A DNA stretch of 54,025 nt, from contig CACAZM010000011.1 in the NCBI GenBank assembly GCA_902536935.1, positions 1 through 54,025 on the forward strand. Direction: 5' to 3'. This document shows, piece after piece, positions 9,110 to 17,991 of this stretch. The notes beneath the pieces were generated by a model. It saw only the letters and a list, made by a program, of their open reading frames with translations, was not told the origin of the DNA and made no database searches. Both the position numbers and the translations under genes were made by a program. The first letter of the stretch is position 1, and each line of letters opens with the position of its first letter. This DNA is from an uncultured Bacteroidota bacterium. GTDB lineage: Bacteria; Bacteroidota; Bacteroidia; Flavobacteriales; Flavobacteriaceae.

Positions 9110-11400
9110 ATCAATTTCAAACATTTCAACGTATCGTATTGCTGATGATTGGGGTCTCGCTAATCTCGACGAGCTGCTCACCTTTACCACATGGTTTAAA
9201 CGATGAAGAAAGTAAAATCGATGGGTTGTTGTCTAAAATGACTTTGGAAGAAAAGGCAGCACAAATGTTGAATCTCGGACTGCCAAGTGTATTAACGGGC
9301 TCGTATTGGGATTTGCGCACTGAAGTCAATTTTGATAGCATACGATTTGCAGACTATATCGAAAACCTCAATGTTGGTTCTATACACAACACCGTTCATC
9401 CGCATTATCTATCTGACAAAAATGAATGGTACAACATTGTGAAAACCATACAGGACGCCTCCATAAACAATACGCGAATGGGGATTCCGGTCATCTATGG
9501 AATTGATAATATCCATGGAGCAAACTATGTGAAGCATTCTGTAATGTTTCCACATCAGATTGGCTTGGCAGCAACTCGAAATAAAGAGCTCGTAAAAGAA
9601 ACAGCCAGAATCACTTCTTATGAATCCAGAGCTGCATCATTGCCTTGGACCTACAACCCCAATGCCGATGTATCTTCCAGTCCCTTGTGGGGTCGAATTG
9701 CAGAGAGTTTCGGAGAGGATCCTTATTTGGTTTCTCAAATGACAGCATCCTATGTACAGGGAACACAGGGTGCTAGCTTGGCAGATGAAACTAGTACAGC
9801 AGTTTGTGTAAAGCACTACCTTGGATATGGTGCAGGAGCAAATGGTAAAGATCGTGCTAATGCGATCATTCCAGAAAGTACTTTACGGCAAGTGTATATT
9901 CCACCATTTGCCGAAGCTATAGCCAATGGAGCCATGAGTGTGATGATTAGTTCTAATGCTGTCAACGGCATTCCATGCCATGCAAACAGTTATTATATCA
10001 ACGACATTCTAAAGGGGGAACTTGGTTTTGATGGAGTTGTTCTATCAGATTTTAGTGATATCGAATTTTTGGTCGAAGCTCATGAGGTTGCAGAAACAAA
10101 AGAAGAAGCTACTTGGATGTCTATCAATGCAGGTCTGGATATGATTATGAACCCTTACGATGCAGATATTGTTAAGTTTATTGTTGATGGCGTGGAGACT
10201 GGACAAATTTCACAAGAGAGAATTGATGATGCCGTTCGCCGAATTTTAAGACTAAAGTTTCGTCTTAACCTATTTGAAAAGCCATACAGCGACCCAAAAG
10301 ATTTTCCAAATTTGGGTAGTGATTTACACATTGAAACAAATTATCAAGCTGCTGCTGAATCCCTGACGCTACTCAAAAATGATGGGATACTTCCTTTACA
10401 AATTGGGAAAAATATTTTGGTTACTGGCTATGCATCTAATTCTATTAACATCCTCAATGGGGCATGGTCACGCACTTTTTTGGGTCAGTTGGCAGATTTT
10501 AATGACCCTTCCAAACTAACCATCCTGGAAGCTATCCAATCAATCAATGGAAACACCACCACCACTTATGGGCAGGGAACGGATTACTTGACTGATGTTG
10601 ATTCTGATACTGTTGTTCGAAAAGCGAGGAATGCAGACGTGATTGTGGTTTGTGTGGGAGAGTTACCAGCTACAGAAAAGCCATCAGACATCAATGAATT
10701 GGAACTGCCTGCGACACAACAAGAACTAGTTCACAAACTTAGTAAACTTGGCAAACCCATCGTAATGGTTATGGTTCAAGGACGTCCACGAATTATACGA
10801 GAAATTGAACCACTCGCCAATGCGATTTTAATGGCCTATCTTCCTGGGCAAGAAGGAGGCAGAGCCATTGCAGATGCCTTATATGGCGAAATAAACCCAA
10901 GTGGTAAATTGCCATATACCTACCCAAAATTCACAGGAAATATTCTGCCATATTATTATAAAAAAGCTGATATACGAGATAAAAACTGGGGTTATGATGG
11001 ATTCGATCCCCAATACCCTTTTGGTCATGGCTTGTCCTACACCTCATTTTCGCTAAATAATCTTACAATGAGCTCCAAATCCATATCAGGCTCAGAAAGT
11101 TTAGAGTTGAGTGTGGAGGTGACGAATACGGGGTCTCGAAAGGGCAAAACGTCCTTAGAGTTATACTGCAAAGATCTGATTGCATCCGTTGCACCAGATT
11201 CAAAAAAATTGATACGTTTCCAGAAAATAGAACTGGAATCAAAAGAGAAAAAAACAATACAATTTACAATTTCTAAAGATGACTTGGGATTTGTCAATTC
11301 TAAAAATGAGTGGATTGTAGAGCCAGGAACCTTTCGATTTTTTGTTGGTACTGATCCAAATGATCTTCTCGAAACCGATATGGAGTATAAGTCAAACTAA
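9106..11400 (+). CDS. GH3 beta-glucosidase lipoprotein
   Basis: 764-residue GH3 exo-glycosidase releasing terminal glucose from beta-glucan oligosaccharides, likely membrane-anchored: lipobox ISTSC with Cys24. Domain order is the usual one: TIM barrel with GIDNIHGANYV and KHYLGYGAG, nucleophile in GVVLSDFSDIE (D315), then the alpha/beta sandwich (VMVQGRPRIIREIEPLANAI, PGQEGGRAIADALYG) and a C-terminal fibronectin-III-like domain (ELSVEVTNTGSRKGK) ending near residue 760. The nucleophile context is SDF, where many family members have TDW or SDW. Its ATG overlaps the phosphorylase stop codon and the GPH symporter follows 11 bases after its own stop. Confidence 0.94.
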   Translation: MNQFQTFQRIVLLMIGVSLISTSCSPLPHGLNDEESKIDGLLSKMTLEEKAAQMLNLGLPSVLTGSYWDLRTEVNFDSIRFADYIENLNVGSIHNTVHPHYLSDKNEWYNIVKTIQDASINNTRMGIPVIYGIDNIHGANYVKHSVMFPHQIGLAATRNKELVKETARITSYESRAASLPWTYNPNADVSSSPLWGRIAESFGEDPYLVSQMTASYVQGTQGASLADETSTAVCVKHYLGYGAGANGKDRANAIIPESTLRQVYIPPFAEAIANGAMSVMISSNAVNGIPCHANSYYINDILKGELGFDGVVLSDFSDIEFLVEAHEVAETKEEATWMSINAGLDMIMNPYDADIVKFIVDGVETGQISQERIDDAVRRILRLKFRLNLFEKPYSDPKDFPNLGSDLHIETNYQAAAESLTLLKNDGILPLQIGKNILVTGYASNSINILNGAWSRTFLGQLADFNDPSKLTILEAIQSINGNTTTTYGQGTDYLTDVDSDTVVRKARNADVIVVCVGELPATEKPSDINELELPATQQELVHKLSKLGKPIVMVMVQGRPRIIREIEPLANAILMAYLPGQEGGRAIADALYGEINPSGKLPYTYPKFTGNILPYYYKKADIRDKNWGYDGFDPQYPFGHGLSYTSFSLNNLTMSSKSISGSESLELSVEVTNTGSRKGKTSLELYCKDLIASVAPDSKKLIRFQKIELESKEKKTIQFTISKDDLGFVNSKNEWIVEPGTFRFFVGTDPNDLLETDMEYKSN

Positions 11401-11411
11401 AATTTGAAGTT

Positions 11412-12833
11412 ATGAAACCAAAGCATAGACAAGTTCCGATGAGCACAAAAGTTTTCTTTGGCTTAGGAATGCTTGCCATGCAAATGTTCCCTGCAGCGCT
11501 TGGTGTGTTTATGGTGGTGTTGGTACAAGATTTTGGCTTTGACCCTGTCATGTGGGGACTCATTTTCTTTTTACCTCGTGTTGTTGATGCCATTACAGAT
11601 CCAATTATGGGCTTTATTTCAGATAATACTCGATCTCAATGGGGTCGGCGAAGACAATATATTTTTGTTGGTGCGATTTTGATGGGGGTTACCTTTATTA
11701 CCATGTGGCAACTTTATCCAGAAAATGGGTTGACATATAATTTTTGGTATTTTCTCATTCTGTCTGTTGTGTTTTATCTAGGGCTAACAATTTTTAGTGT
11801 ACCCTATGTTGCCCTTGGTTATGAGATGAGTAATGACTTTCACGAGCGCACGCGTATTATGGCAATTGCGCAATGGATCGGTCAGTGGGCCTGGGTAATT
11901 GTACCATGGTTTTGGGTAATCATTTATGATGATAGCTGGTTTAGTTCTCCCGAGTCTGGAACGCGAACCCTTGCGATTTATGTCAGCCTGTTCTGTACTG
12001 CATTGGCTTTGGTTCCTGCCTTGTTTATCAAAGGTAAATCTTCATTGCAGGATGAGAACTTAACAAAGATTACTTTTGGTAATATTAAGTCTTCATTTTG
12101 GACATTGATCAAAGGATTTGTTGATGCAGCAAATAACACACCATTTGTCCGTTTGTGTGCGGCAACCTTTTTTATTTTTAACTCTTTTCAAACCATAGCA
12201 GCATTTTCGTTTTTTATCATCGTTTACTACTTATTTCAAGGGGATGCGGGCGCAGCGGGTATTTGGCCTACATTGCATGGATCAGTAGGTGCATTGTTAA
12301 CCACTTTTTTGGTGATTCCGATTGTAACGCGCATGTCTGAAAAATTCGGAAAGAAAAAAACATTTATGATTTCACAAGCTATTTCGATTGTTGGCTATAT
12401 TTTATTTTGGTTTTTGTTTGTTCCTGGAAAACCCTATATGTTTTTGTTTGCCTTACCCATGTTTTCTTTTGGCATTGGTGGGTTGTTTACGCTGATGATG
12501 AGCATGACAGCCGACACCTGCGATTTAGACGAGCTTAAAAATGGCTTGCCACGCAAAGAGGCAACTTTTGGCGCTATTTATTGGTGGATGGTAAAGTTTG
12601 GAACTGCTCTTGCAGGTTTGCTCAGTGGTCTGATTATGAGTTATGTTGGTTTTGATGCTAATCTAGAAGAGCAACCGGAAGGTGCCATGACAGGGTTGCG
12701 TATTTTCTACTCAGTATTTCCAGCAATTGGAACATTGATTGCCATTTATATCATGAAAAATTACGATATCCACGAGGAACGTGCTAAAGAAATCATTTCC
12801 ATATTGGCAGAACGAAAGAAGAAAACAAAATAA
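11412..12833 (+). CDS. GPH-family sugar:cation symporter
   Basis: 473-residue inner-membrane transporter of the glycoside-pentoside-hexuronide (GPH) family, with about 12 hydrophobic segments. The family signature after helix 2 is complete: DAITDPIMGFISDNTRS followed by WGRRRQ. Also seen are the mid-protein loop MSEKFGKKKT and a polar motif in the C-terminal half, MSMTADTCDLDEL followed by KNGLPRKEATFGA. It would import oligosaccharides together with H+ or Na+, which suits a cytoplasmic phosphorylase in the same operon. This PUL therefore has two unrelated sugar permeases (SP and GPH). Last clear gene of the first PUL. Confidence 0.93.
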   Translation: MKPKHRQVPMSTKVFFGLGMLAMQMFPAALGVFMVVLVQDFGFDPVMWGLIFFLPRVVDAITDPIMGFISDNTRSQWGRRRQYIFVGAILMGVTFITMWQLYPENGLTYNFWYFLILSVVFYLGLTIFSVPYVALGYEMSNDFHERTRIMAIAQWIGQWAWVIVPWFWVIIYDDSWFSSPESGTRTLAIYVSLFCTALALVPALFIKGKSSLQDENLTKITFGNIKSSFWTLIKGFVDAANNTPFVRLCAATFFIFNSFQTIAAFSFFIIVYYLFQGDAGAAGIWPTLHGSVGALLTTFLVIPIVTRMSEKFGKKKTFMISQAISIVGYILFWFLFVPGKPYMFLFALPMFSFGIGGLFTLMMSMTADTCDLDELKNGLPRKEATFGAIYWWMVKFGTALAGLLSGLIMSYVGFDANLEEQPEGAMTGLRIFYSVFPAIGTLIAIYIMKNYDIHEERAKEIISILAERKKKTK

Positions 12834-12836
12834 ATT

Positions 12837-12971
12837 ATGTCGTACAGAAAAGAAAAACATTTATCTCTTTCAGGCTTTACCCATAGAAATCATAGCACTA
12901 AAGATTTACAAAAGATCGCCCAAAACGTTTTAGAATCTAAAAATGGCACTTCCCAATCCACCTGGTTATAA
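12837..12971 (+). CDS. Small ORF of 44 residues, unrecognised
   Basis: An ATG three bases after the GPH symporter stop opens a 44-codon frame ending at TAA 12969-12971. The peptide starts MSYRKEKHLSLSGFTHRNHS, is basic and hydrophilic, and has no signal peptide or membrane segment. I do not recognise it. It may be a real small protein translated from the PUL transcript, or a remnant. The tight spacing to the symporter is the only support. Confidence 0.22.
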   Translation: MSYRKEKHLSLSGFTHRNHSTKDLQKIAQNVLESKNGTSQSTWL

Positions 12972-13007
12972 GCGATAAGGGAAGTCGATCACTCCAATTT
13001 CATGATG

Positions 13008-13015
13008 TATATTTG
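13008..13015 (+). promoter_or_regulatory. Bacteroidota -7 promoter element (TATATTTG)
   Basis: TATATTTG matches the Bacteroidota consensus TAnnTTTG exactly and ends four bases before ATG 13020. It implies a very short leader and argues against the in-frame ATG at 13002, which lies upstream of it. A -33 element is not obvious. Confidence 0.6.
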
Positions 13016-13019
13016 TTGT

Positions 13020-13535
13020 ATGAAATGGTTAGTCTTGTTGTTTTTTGTGGTTATTACATCCTGCTACCAATCTGGACAAAAAGCAACTAAAGCTGAACCA
13101 ATCTTTATGGAGAACAGAGACTTTTTTGACACCAAACCTGAACTTACTCCAATTCCCCTTGGTGAGCAACAGCCCTTTACATCCTTGTTTTCTCAACTTG
13201 AAGAGTTGCCAAACATAGACACCAACACCCTTCAACAGCAGCTCGAGTCGATTGGAGATGAAGCAGATCGAATTTCAGAACAAAACTTCCCAGATCAACT
13301 TCGTATACCGCAACTACTGAGTCGGTATAAGGTTTTTCGGACCAGAGTTGGAATTGTTCGTTATGCCAACCCCTCTCAGTACATAGACTCCTCTTTTATC
13401 AATGGAATGGACGATGTGATTACCGCTTGGAATGTATTTGCCAATCACTACAACCGAATCGCTAGGGAGTTTGAACAAGACCAAGTTTCGGTTCAGAAAA
13501 AACGTATCCCAACGATTCAATCTGTGGATCAGTAA
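13020..13535 (+). CDS. Hypothetical lipoprotein
   Basis: 171-residue lipoprotein from ATG 13020 (the frame allows 13002, but the promoter element lies between the two). Signal MKWLVLLFFVVITSC with lipobox ITSC and Cys15, then a linker and a largely alpha-helical body (PFTSLFSQLEELPNIDTN, QQQLESIGDEADRISEQN) with a conserved-looking RTRVGIVRYANPSQYIDSS. I do not recognise a named family. The last 74 bases run antisense through the 3' end of the epimerase gene on the other strand. It has its own promoter and appears separate from the PUL operon. Confidence 0.7.
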   Translation: MKWLVLLFFVVITSCYQSGQKATKAEPIFMENRDFFDTKPELTPIPLGEQQPFTSLFSQLEELPNIDTNTLQQQLESIGDEADRISEQNFPDQLRIPQLLSRYKVFRTRVGIVRYANPSQYIDSSFINGMDDVITAWNVFANHYNRIAREFEQDQVSVQKKRIPTIQSVDQ

Positions 13536-14283
13536 CAATCTTATTGGTATTTCCAGGTTCTTCAGCAAATTTTGGTAAAGGGAGTTGCATTTCTTTCGCA
13601 GCTTGCTCGTAAAAATACTTTTTTGTAGGGTGCCATGGTGCAACACCATTATAGATGCTATGCCAAGGAGCTTGGTCAGCCAAATAGCGAAGTAAACCGA
13701 TGGCATCTGCTTTGTGAATTAAGTTTATAGGAGCTTGGGGGTTATCAACTATTGCTAATTTGGCAAGTTGTTTCAAGGGGTGTCGGTCGCCACCCAAAAG
13801 GCCACCCAAACGAACGATTTGCGTAGAAAAACCGTCTTGTGATAGTAAAATACCCTCAACCTCAAGCAATTGCCTTCCACTTTCAGTTTGTGGTTGCGGT
13901 ACTATACTTGGTGTAACAAGCCCTTGCTGCGGACCATAAACACCCGTGCTGCTGGTAAATACAACCTCTTTGACTTCGCTCCTGTGGATATGCAGAAGGA
14001 GATTATGAATCGCAGCAACAAAATCTTGTTTTGGATTTTTTCGAAGCCCCGGCGGGAAGGTCAAAAACAAACGGCTGACTCCACGAAGAAACTCGGATAA
14101 ATTGCCAGAATCATGGTTTTCGCTGATTTGGACAATAAAACCATGAATTCCATGCTCTTGAAGAGAATCCGCATCTTTTCTTGATTGCCGACTGCCATGC
14201 ACAACAAAATTATCCTTCACATAGGATTCGGCAAGCCCCAGGCCAAGCCAACCGCAACCCAGCACCCCAATTTGTTCTTTCAT
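13462..14283 (-). CDS. NAD(P)-dependent epimerase/dehydratase-like protein (YeeZ-type)
   Basis: 273-residue Rossmann-fold protein of the extended SDR class. The N-terminus MKEQIGVLGCGWLGLGLA has the dinucleotide-binding glycines; later come VVFTSSTGVYG (catalytic-type Ser and Tyr), VRLGGLLGGDRHP and PINLIHKADAIGLL, typical of YeeZ-like epimerases. The specific substrate is unknown. ATG 14283 is chosen because a TAnnTTTG promoter element at 14288-14295 would lie inside the longer frame starting at 14319. The 3' end overlaps the convergent lipoprotein gene by 74 bases, and both reading frames look intact there. Confidence 0.85.
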   Translation of the reverse strand: MKEQIGVLGCGWLGLGLAESYVKDNFVVHGSRQSRKDADSLQEHGIHGFIVQISENHDSGNLSEFLRGVSRLFLTFPPGLRKNPKQDFVAAIHNLLLHIHRSEVKEVVFTSSTGVYGPQQGLVTPSIVPQPQTESGRQLLEVEGILLSQDGFSTQIVRLGGLLGGDRHPLKQLAKLAIVDNPQAPINLIHKADAIGLLRYLADQAPWHSIYNGVAPWHPTKKYFYEQAAKEMQLPLPKFAEEPGNTNKIVTDPQIESLGYVFSEPKLGLVQTP

Positions 14284-14287
14284 ATTG

Positions 14288-14295
14288 CAAAAATA
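14288..14295 (-). promoter_or_regulatory. Bacteroidota -7 promoter element (TATTTTTG, minus strand)
   Basis: Read on the minus strand, TATTTTTG matches TAnnTTTG and is separated from ATG 14283 by only four bases. A GTTG about 21 bases upstream is a possible -33 element. It fixes the start of the epimerase-like gene. Confidence 0.6.
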
Positions 14296-14368
14296 GACTC
14301 TTTTCAATCTGCTCATCAACCCATTTGTTAAAAAAAATGTACATTGTTGAGTATAAAAACATAACGGT

Positions 14369-14833
14369 ATGGCAATTAAAAGCTTTCAAGGCGTTCGTGC
14401 AAAGGCAAAACCAGCTCCCAATACCCCTTTGCTTGTATCGGACTATATGACACGGCAACTAATTACATTTTCTCCCGACCAATCTATTTTAGAAGTGATG
14501 GAGTTGTTTATTCGTCATCGCATCTCTGGCGGACCAGTCGTTGATGATAAAGGGATACTTGTTGGGATTGTTTCGGAGGCAGACTTTATGAAGCAGATTT
14601 CAGAGAGTCGTTATTTTAATATGCCCATTTTAGATAAGCAAGTTGCAAGCTTTATGTCGTCTCCTGTCAATACAATTGAGTTTGATCGTACGATTTTTGA
14701 CGCGGCCCTTTATTTTCATACTAATAGCCGTCGTCGCTTGCCTGTGCTCAACAATGGACTCTTAGTCGGTCAGATCAGCCGACGCGATATTGTTATAGCG
14801 GCTATGAAGTTGAGCAGTCAGCGGTGGCGATAG
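14369..14833 (+). CDS. CBS-domain pair protein
   Basis: 154-residue soluble protein made of two CBS domains (about 25-85 and 88-148), a small ligand-sensing module that usually binds adenine nucleotides. Typical blocks: VSDYMTRQLITFSPDQS, RHRISGGPVVDDKGILVGIVSEADF, then SFMSSPVNTIEFD and RRRLPVLNNGLLVGQISRRDIV. There is no attached enzymatic or membrane domain. It is divergent from the epimerase-like gene, with about 85 bases between them, and it is followed by a convergent HDAC-like gene. The cellular target is unknown. Confidence 0.9.
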   Translation: MAIKSFQGVRAKAKPAPNTPLLVSDYMTRQLITFSPDQSILEVMELFIRHRISGGPVVDDKGILVGIVSEADFMKQISESRYFNMPILDKQVASFMSSPVNTIEFDRTIFDAALYFHTNSRRRLPVLNNGLLVGQISRRDIVIAAMKLSSQRWR

Positions 14834-14896
14834 TCCCAGCTATGCCACTTAATTAACACATATCAGTGTAATTGTCGAGCTTATGATGTTGTAGTC

Positions 14897-15799
14897 CTAA
14901 AAGTAGATGTCATGCGCCAATCTAAACGTATTGGCGTGAGCCTCTATTAAAATTGATATTTCGGGGACATACCCACCACCCATACTGCACTGTACAGGCA
15001 AATCATGCCGCCGACACCACTTTAATACCATCTCATCGCGCTGCTTACAGCCACTCATTGACAAACCCAATCTTCCCAATTTGTCTTCCGCAATTACATC
15101 CACACCACATAAATAAAACACAAAGTCTGGCTGAACTTTTTGATGTAAATTGACAAGTGCATCTGCCAAAATTTTTAAATAGGTCGAATCATCAGTTTGG
15201 TCAGCTAACTCAATGTCCCAATCGCTCTTTTCCTTGCGGAAAGGATAGTTTTTTTCCCCGTGCATAGAAAACGTAAACACGTCTTTGTGATTCGAAAAAA
15301 TAGCTGCCGTTCCATTGCCTTGATGTACATCCAAGTCAAGAATTAATACCTTGTTTGCCATGCCATTGTCAAGTAGCCATTGTGCTGCGATGGCCTGGTC
15401 GTTGAGCATACAAAAGGCTTCAGACCGATCGGCAAAGGCATGGTGTGTTCCCCCAGCTATGTTCATCGCGATTCCATGCGTCAAAGCGTGTTCAGCTCCG
15501 TCAATGGTTCCTTGGGCAATTACATGTTCACGGTGTACCAATTCTTTAGAAAGCGGAAAGCCTAAACCTCTTATCTCTTCCTTAGACAAAGTAAGCGCAC
15601 ACAATTTTTCGTAATATTCAGCATCGTGAACCCGCAATACTGTGTTTTTGTTAATGGGTTTTGGACTAATAAATTGTCTGGGAGTACAAGTCCCTTCATG
15701 TAGGAGTTGCTTTGGCAATAACTCGTATTTGATCATTGGGAAGCGATGCCTTTCTGGCAGCGGATGCGCATAACATGCATCAAAAGCAATGTAAAGCAT
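14897..15799 (-). CDS. Histone deacetylase-like / AcuC-type zinc amidohydrolase
   Basis: 300-residue member of the arginase/deacetylase superfamily (bacterial class II HDAC-like, acetoin utilisation AcuC group), expected to remove acetyl groups from small amines or proteins. Metal and catalytic motifs are complete: GGTHHAFADR (His pair), DLDVHQGNGTA (zinc-binding Asp and His) and PDFVFYLCGVDVIAEDKLG (second zinc Asp). The end MGGGYVPEISILIEAHANTFRLA includes the usual GGGY loop. It lies four bases downstream of metG on the same strand, so both are probably cotranscribed. The natural substrate cannot be told from sequence. Confidence 0.9.
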   Translation of the reverse strand: MLYIAFDACYAHPLPERHRFPMIKYELLPKQLLHEGTCTPRQFISPKPINKNTVLRVHDAEYYEKLCALTLSKEEIRGLGFPLSKELVHREHVIAQGTIDGAEHALTHGIAMNIAGGTHHAFADRSEAFCMLNDQAIAAQWLLDNGMANKVLILDLDVHQGNGTAAIFSNHKDVFTFSMHGEKNYPFRKEKSDWDIELADQTDDSTYLKILADALVNLHQKVQPDFVFYLCGVDVIAEDKLGRLGLSMSGCKQRDEMVLKWCRRHDLPVQCSMGGGYVPEISILIEAHANTFRLAHDIYF

Positions 15800-15803
15800 G
15801 GGT

Positions 15804-17489
15804 TTAGTAGCTCTTGTTTTTCAGTTTGAGTAATTGGGCTTGGATATCTTCATCCTCTACTTTTGAAAACAATAATTCGGTGGGAGCAAGTACTGTTCCG
15901 GCGTAGACGAATTCTGATTGTGTCAAATCATCCCATTTGGATTCGAGGTGGAGACCCAAAATTTGTTTGAGTTTATCAGCTGTTTGTGGTAGAAAAGGGG
16001 TACTGGCAATAGCCAATACAGCAGCAATTTGTAAGCCGTTATACATGATGGTCTTCACGCGGTCCGGATCGGTTTTTTGCTGTTTCCAGGGCTCTTCATC
16101 GGCCAGATATTTATTACCCAAGCGCGCAATTTTTAATAGAAGCTGACTGGCTTCACGAAATCGATAGCTCTCCAATGAGGCGGCGATTTGCTTTGGCAAA
16201 GTTAACAACTCTGCTAATGTTACCTCGTCGACTTGCGTATTTGTATTTGGTACTGGTACAACACCATCATAATATTTATGGGTCAGCACCACAATACGGT
16301 TAATAAAGTTCCCGTATACGGCAACGAGTTCGTTATCATTTCGGGCTTGAAAGTCATGCCATGTAAAGTCATTATCTTTATTTTCGGGTGCATTGGCAGT
16401 CAAGACATAGCGCAATACGTCCTGCTTTCCAGGAAAATCTTCCAAAAACTCATGGAGCCATACAGCCCAGTTTTTTGAGGTGGATAGTTTTTGTCCCTCT
16501 AAGTTTAAAAATTCGTTGGCAGGCACATTGGTTGGCAATACAAAAGAACCTTCTGCATGGAGCATAGCAGGGAAGATAATACAGTGAAACACGATATTGT
16601 CTTTGCCTATAAAGTGAATTAGCTTGGTGTTTTTATCCTTCCAATAAGGTTTCCAATCTGTGTTATTTTTCTCAGCCCATTCTTTGGTTGCAGAGATATA
16701 TCCAATCGGTGCATCAAACCATACATAGAGGACTTTGTTTTCACCTCCTGGCACAGGAACAGGAATCCCCCAATCGAGATCTCGTGTCACTGCACGTGCC
16801 TTAAGTCCATCGTCAAGCCAAGATTTCACTTGGCCATAGACATTTGGTTTCCAGTTATCAGCGCGTCCTTTTAGGATCCAATCTTCCAAAAAGGTCTGGT
16901 ACTGATTCAAAGGTAAAAACCAATGTTTGGTAGCTTTGGTTACGGGAACACTACCAGAAAGCGTGGAGGTTGGATTTATTAAATCAGTTGCATTGAGTGA
17001 ACGCCCACAGGATTCACATTGATCGCCATAGGCCTCTTCATGTCCGCAATGAGGACAAGTACCCACGACAAATCGATCTGCTAAAAATTGTCCAGCTTCC
17101 TCATCATAGAGTTGTTCTGTGGTTTCTTCAACAAAGTCGTCGTTGTCATGTAGCTTTTTAAAAAAGTTACTGGCAGTTTTATGATGGATTGGATCAGAGG
17201 TTCTACCATAGTGGTCAAAAGAAATACCAAAGTCATGAAAAGACGACTTAATCATATTGTGATAGTGATCAATGAGCTCTTTTGGCGATTTTCCCTCTCT
17301 TTTTGCTTGAATGGAAATTGCCACCCCGTGCTCATCACTACCGCAAACAAAAAACACATCCTCTCCTTTCATCCGCAGGTAGCGAGCATAAATGTCTGCA
17401 GGAACATAAACCCCAGCGAGATGTCCGATATGAATTGGCCCATTGGTGTAGGGAAGTGCTGCGGTAATGGTGTAACGGTTTTTTGACAT
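15804..17489 (-). CDS. metG: Methionyl-tRNA synthetase
   Basis: 561-residue class I aminoacyl-tRNA synthetase charging tRNA-Met. Seen: HIGH signature (PIHIGHLAG, residues 18-26), [13 protein letters not shown], a zinc knuckle [33 protein letters not shown], and the KMSKS loop as [11 protein letters not shown]. The anticodon-binding helical domain follows ([18 protein letters not shown]). The protein ends at ILFS/LLKLKN-type residues after that domain, without the C-terminal Trbp111-like tRNA-binding domain that many Bacteroidota MetG proteins of about 690 residues carry. Start ATG 17489 is preferred to 17522 because a TAnnTTTG promoter element sits at 17510-17517. Downstream HDAC-like gene follows in four bases. 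Confidence 0.97.
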   Translation of the reverse strand: MSKNRYTITAALPYTNGPIHIGHLAGVYVPADIYARYLRMKGEDVFFVCGSDEHGVAISIQAKREGKSPKELIDHYHNMIKSSFHDFGISFDHYGRTSDPIHHKTASNFFKKLHDNDDFVEETTEQLYDEEAGQFLADRFVVGTCPHCGHEEAYGDQCESCGRSLNATDLINPTSTLSGSVPVTKATKHWFLPLNQYQTFLEDWILKGRADNWKPNVYGQVKSWLDDGLKARAVTRDLDWGIPVPVPGGENKVLYVWFDAPIGYISATKEWAEKNNTDWKPYWKDKNTKLIHFIGKDNIVFHCIIFPAMLHAEGSFVLPTNVPANEFLNLEGQKLSTSKNWAVWLHEFLEDFPGKQDVLRYVLTANAPENKDNDFTWHDFQARNDNELVAVYGNFINRIVVLTHKYYDGVVPVPNTNTQVDEVTLAELLTLPKQIAASLESYRFREASQLLLKIARLGNKYLADEEPWKQQKTDPDRVKTIMYNGLQIAAVLAIASTPFLPQTADKLKQILGLHLESKWDDLTQSEFVYAGTVLAPTELLFSKVEDEDIQAQLLKLKNKSY

Positions 17490-17509
17490 GAAGGAATCTC
17501 TACTGACCG

Positions 17510-17517
17510 CAAAAGTA
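17510..17517 (-). promoter_or_regulatory. Bacteroidota -7 promoter element of metG (TACTTTTG, minus strand)
   Basis: TACTTTTG on the minus strand matches TAnnTTTG and lies 20 bases upstream of ATG 17489. It falls inside the longer possible metG frame and so supports the shorter start. Confidence 0.6.
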
Positions 17518-17573
17518 AACAATATTCTCCCCTCTCATTGATTTTTTATATCTTCAAATTCAAATAAATCTCA

Positions 17574-17943
17574 ATGAACACAACCATTTGTGGCTGAATA
17601 GGCGAAGGCTTATCCGAAGAAAGTTATCAAAAGGTTTTATTATCATGAAAACGCAACAACCGCTTTGTTAGGGCAGAAGTGAACATCATTGTTTAAGAAG
17701 AAGATTCAACCGCAATCGTAGAGGTCAAATGGCGTAGCAACACCAAATTTGGTGCCTAACAATCTTTTTTTCCAAAAAACAACAACGGTCACTTTTCAAG
17801 CCAGCAAATCATTATTTCAACTCCAATTACTTGGACGTAAATGTTAGGTTTGATGTTGTAAATATTGTTGGTCAGAACACAAAATCGACATTCAAATCAT
17901 CTAAAATGCTTACTATCCATTTCTCAAGGTGTGTTATATGTAA
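17574..17943 (+). pseudogene. yraN: Decayed yraN (UPF0102 endonuclease-like) gene
   Basis: This stretch carries no intact ORF but three reading-frame pieces align in order with YraN (UPF0102), a small protein with a PD-(D/E)XK nuclease-like fold. Frame 1 from ATG 17574 reads NRFVRAEVNIIV, a stop, then EEDSTAIVEVKWRSNTKFG; the distance from AEV to VEVK equals the family's AEIDIIA...VEVK spacing. It holds in-frame stops at 17595 and three later positions. After a frame change near 17760 the text continues as KKQQRSLFKPANHYF and NSNYLDVNVRFDVVNIV (about 17775-17870), and after another shift as NAYYPFLK near the end. The family's conserved Asp in AE-I-D is Asn here. Identification is by memory of the family, not by a search. 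Confidence 0.72.
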
Positions 17944-17991
17944 CAAATCGTTTAATTATTTACTATTTTCGCGATGAATTTATATGGATAC

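Noticed and set aside
8979-9206. Plus-strand frame bridging the phosphorylase and GH3 genes
   Set aside because: Both flanking genes are intact and overlap as ATGA; the bridging frame encodes nothing recognisable.
12943-12985. Inverted repeat ACTTCCC/GGGAAGT after the small ORF as a terminator of the first PUL
   Set aside because: The loop is about 25 bases and no T tract follows, so it does not look like a Rho-independent terminator.
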